A DNA stretch of 21,541 bases from a virus. The first letter of the stretch is position 1, and each line of letters begins with the position of its first letter. Both the position numbers and the translations under genes were made by a program. Below are positions 21,160 through 21,541 of this stretch, piece by piece. Under the pieces are notes generated by a model that was not told the DNA's origin, did not search any database, and saw only the letters and a list, made by a program, of their open reading frames with translations. The stretch covers positions 1-21,541 of the IMG/VR virus record IMGVR_UViG_3300009428_000092. The stretch is one strand, 5' to 3'.

Positions 21160-21541
21160 ATGTACGAAATTAACGGTATACAGTATTCTTTAGAGGAGAT
21201 TACGAGCGCAGCTGAAAGCAATGGAATGTCCTTAGACGATTTTGTTGCTGCATTGGGAAAAAAACACGGAGCTGAAGCTGTTATAGCTAATCCAAGCGTA
21301 TCAAAAAAAGCAAAAGACGGTGTACAGGGTGCGAATGCTCCGTCAGAAAATCAAGCACCAGATATGGTATCTCTTTTGGAAAGTGGTTTTTCGGATTCAC
21401 CAAAAGAAGAGTCTAAAAAGGACTCTAAAGATATTAACGTTATGCCAGCTAAAATAGCTGAGCAGGTTTCATATGTTTTTAGTGACGGCCAAGAAAGCAC
21501 CGAAGAGGACATTGTAAACAGCCTCAGGTCGCTAGACATAA
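21160..21541 (+). CDS. N-terminal part of a probable large internal virion protein (partial)
   Basis: ATG 21160 follows an A-rich leader (AATAAAAAT), 11 bases after the previous stop, and the frame stays open to the right edge: 127 complete residues. It opens MYEINGIQYSLEEITSAAES, a small folded-looking N-terminal unit (strand, then helices with FVAALGKKHG). A disordered Ser/Lys/Asp/Pro-rich linker follows (PSENQAPDM, SPKEESKKDSKD). A second ordered unit begins at about residue 95 (AKIAEQVSYVFSDG). This opening resembles, from memory, the start of giant virion proteins of marine podophages located right after the ejection genes, possibly gp16-like with a cell-wall-cutting domain further on. 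The rest lies outside the window, so function cannot be confirmed. Confidence 0.6.
   Translation, partial: MYEINGIQYSLEEITSAAESNGMSLDDFVAALGKKHGAEAVIANPSVSKKAKDGVQGANAPSENQAPDMVSLLESGFSDSPKEESKKDSKDINVMPAKIAEQVSYVFSDGQESTEEDIVNSLRSLDI

Noticed and set aside
21351-21539. A minus-strand frame at the right edge.
   Set aside because: It lies opposite the partial plus-strand gene at 21160, which has a better leader and protein character.
1-21541. Assignment to crAss-like phages on the basis of terminase-portal-capsid-nozzle content.
   Set aside because: Gene order and sizes are broadly compatible, but the order is also common in other Bacteroidota podophages, and no diagnostic gene is in the window. 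Family placement needs terminase and capsid phylogeny.
1-21541. Search for tRNAs, CRISPR arrays, integrase and attachment sites, insertion sequences.
   Set aside because: No cloverleaf with CCA-type end, regularly spaced repeats, recombinase motifs or terminal inverted repeats were seen on reading both strands.

Overview
The window is the late, virion-structure and DNA-packaging block of a tailed double-stranded DNA phage, most likely a short-tailed (podovirus-like) phage. The ATPase/nuclease terminase, portal, major capsid protein, short-tail connector proteins and internal virion proteins occur in the usual order, and nothing resembles a tape measure, tail tube or sheath. The sequence is AT-rich, all genes lie on the + strand, and they are packed almost end to end with no gene-free stretch above 90 bases. 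Start codons are mostly preceded by A/T-rich leaders rather than a GGAGG-type ribosome site. That pattern, plus the style of the encoded proteins (which resemble, from memory, those of marine and flavobacterial podophages), suggests a Bacteroidota host in an aquatic setting. The host and family assignment is inference. No bacterial gene, integrase, tRNA, CRISPR array or insertion sequence is seen.

Layout. Positions 1-954 hold the tail of an unknown gene, a two-module protein that may be GroES-like, and a small helical protein in the place of a small terminase subunit. These are chained by TAATG stop/start overlaps into the large terminase (954-3164). Then come the portal (3167-5593), a probable acidic scaffold (5628-6800) and the major capsid protein (6820-8280). 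A strong intrinsic terminator-like hairpin (8296-8341) follows the capsid gene. A conserved-looking head or joining protein (8367-9191) is followed by a second long hairpin without a T tract (9200-9242). Next are two connector/ring candidates (9261-9986, 9990-10898), a giant 1850-residue tail nozzle/stabilisation-like protein with a duplicated Cys-bounded C-terminal module (10902-16454), a 674-residue beta-rich protein (16465-18489), a 109-residue small structural protein (18507-18836) and a cupin-like protein (18854-19342). The window ends with internal virion protein candidates (19330-19950, 19970-21148) and the start of a further gene that runs off the right edge (21160-21541).

How it fits together. 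The scaffold would direct assembly of capsid protein and portal into a procapsid. The terminase pair would pack DNA through the portal. The two connector proteins and the giant protein would seal the vertex and form the short tail. The 674- and 109-residue proteins would decorate tail or head. The glycine-zipper/Gln-rich proteins and the unfinished last gene would be carried inside the virion and ejected with the DNA. The terminator after the capsid gene and that gene's distinctive codon use point to very high capsid expression relative to downstream genes.

The points most worth a second look are the possible tandem GroES-like protein beside the terminase genes, the overlapping and ambiguous start of the putative small terminase, the lambda-type Walker A of the large terminase, the duplicated C-terminal module of the giant tail protein, the cupin among virion genes, and the two different hairpins flanking the 274-residue gene. 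No clearly new defence or metabolic system is visible.
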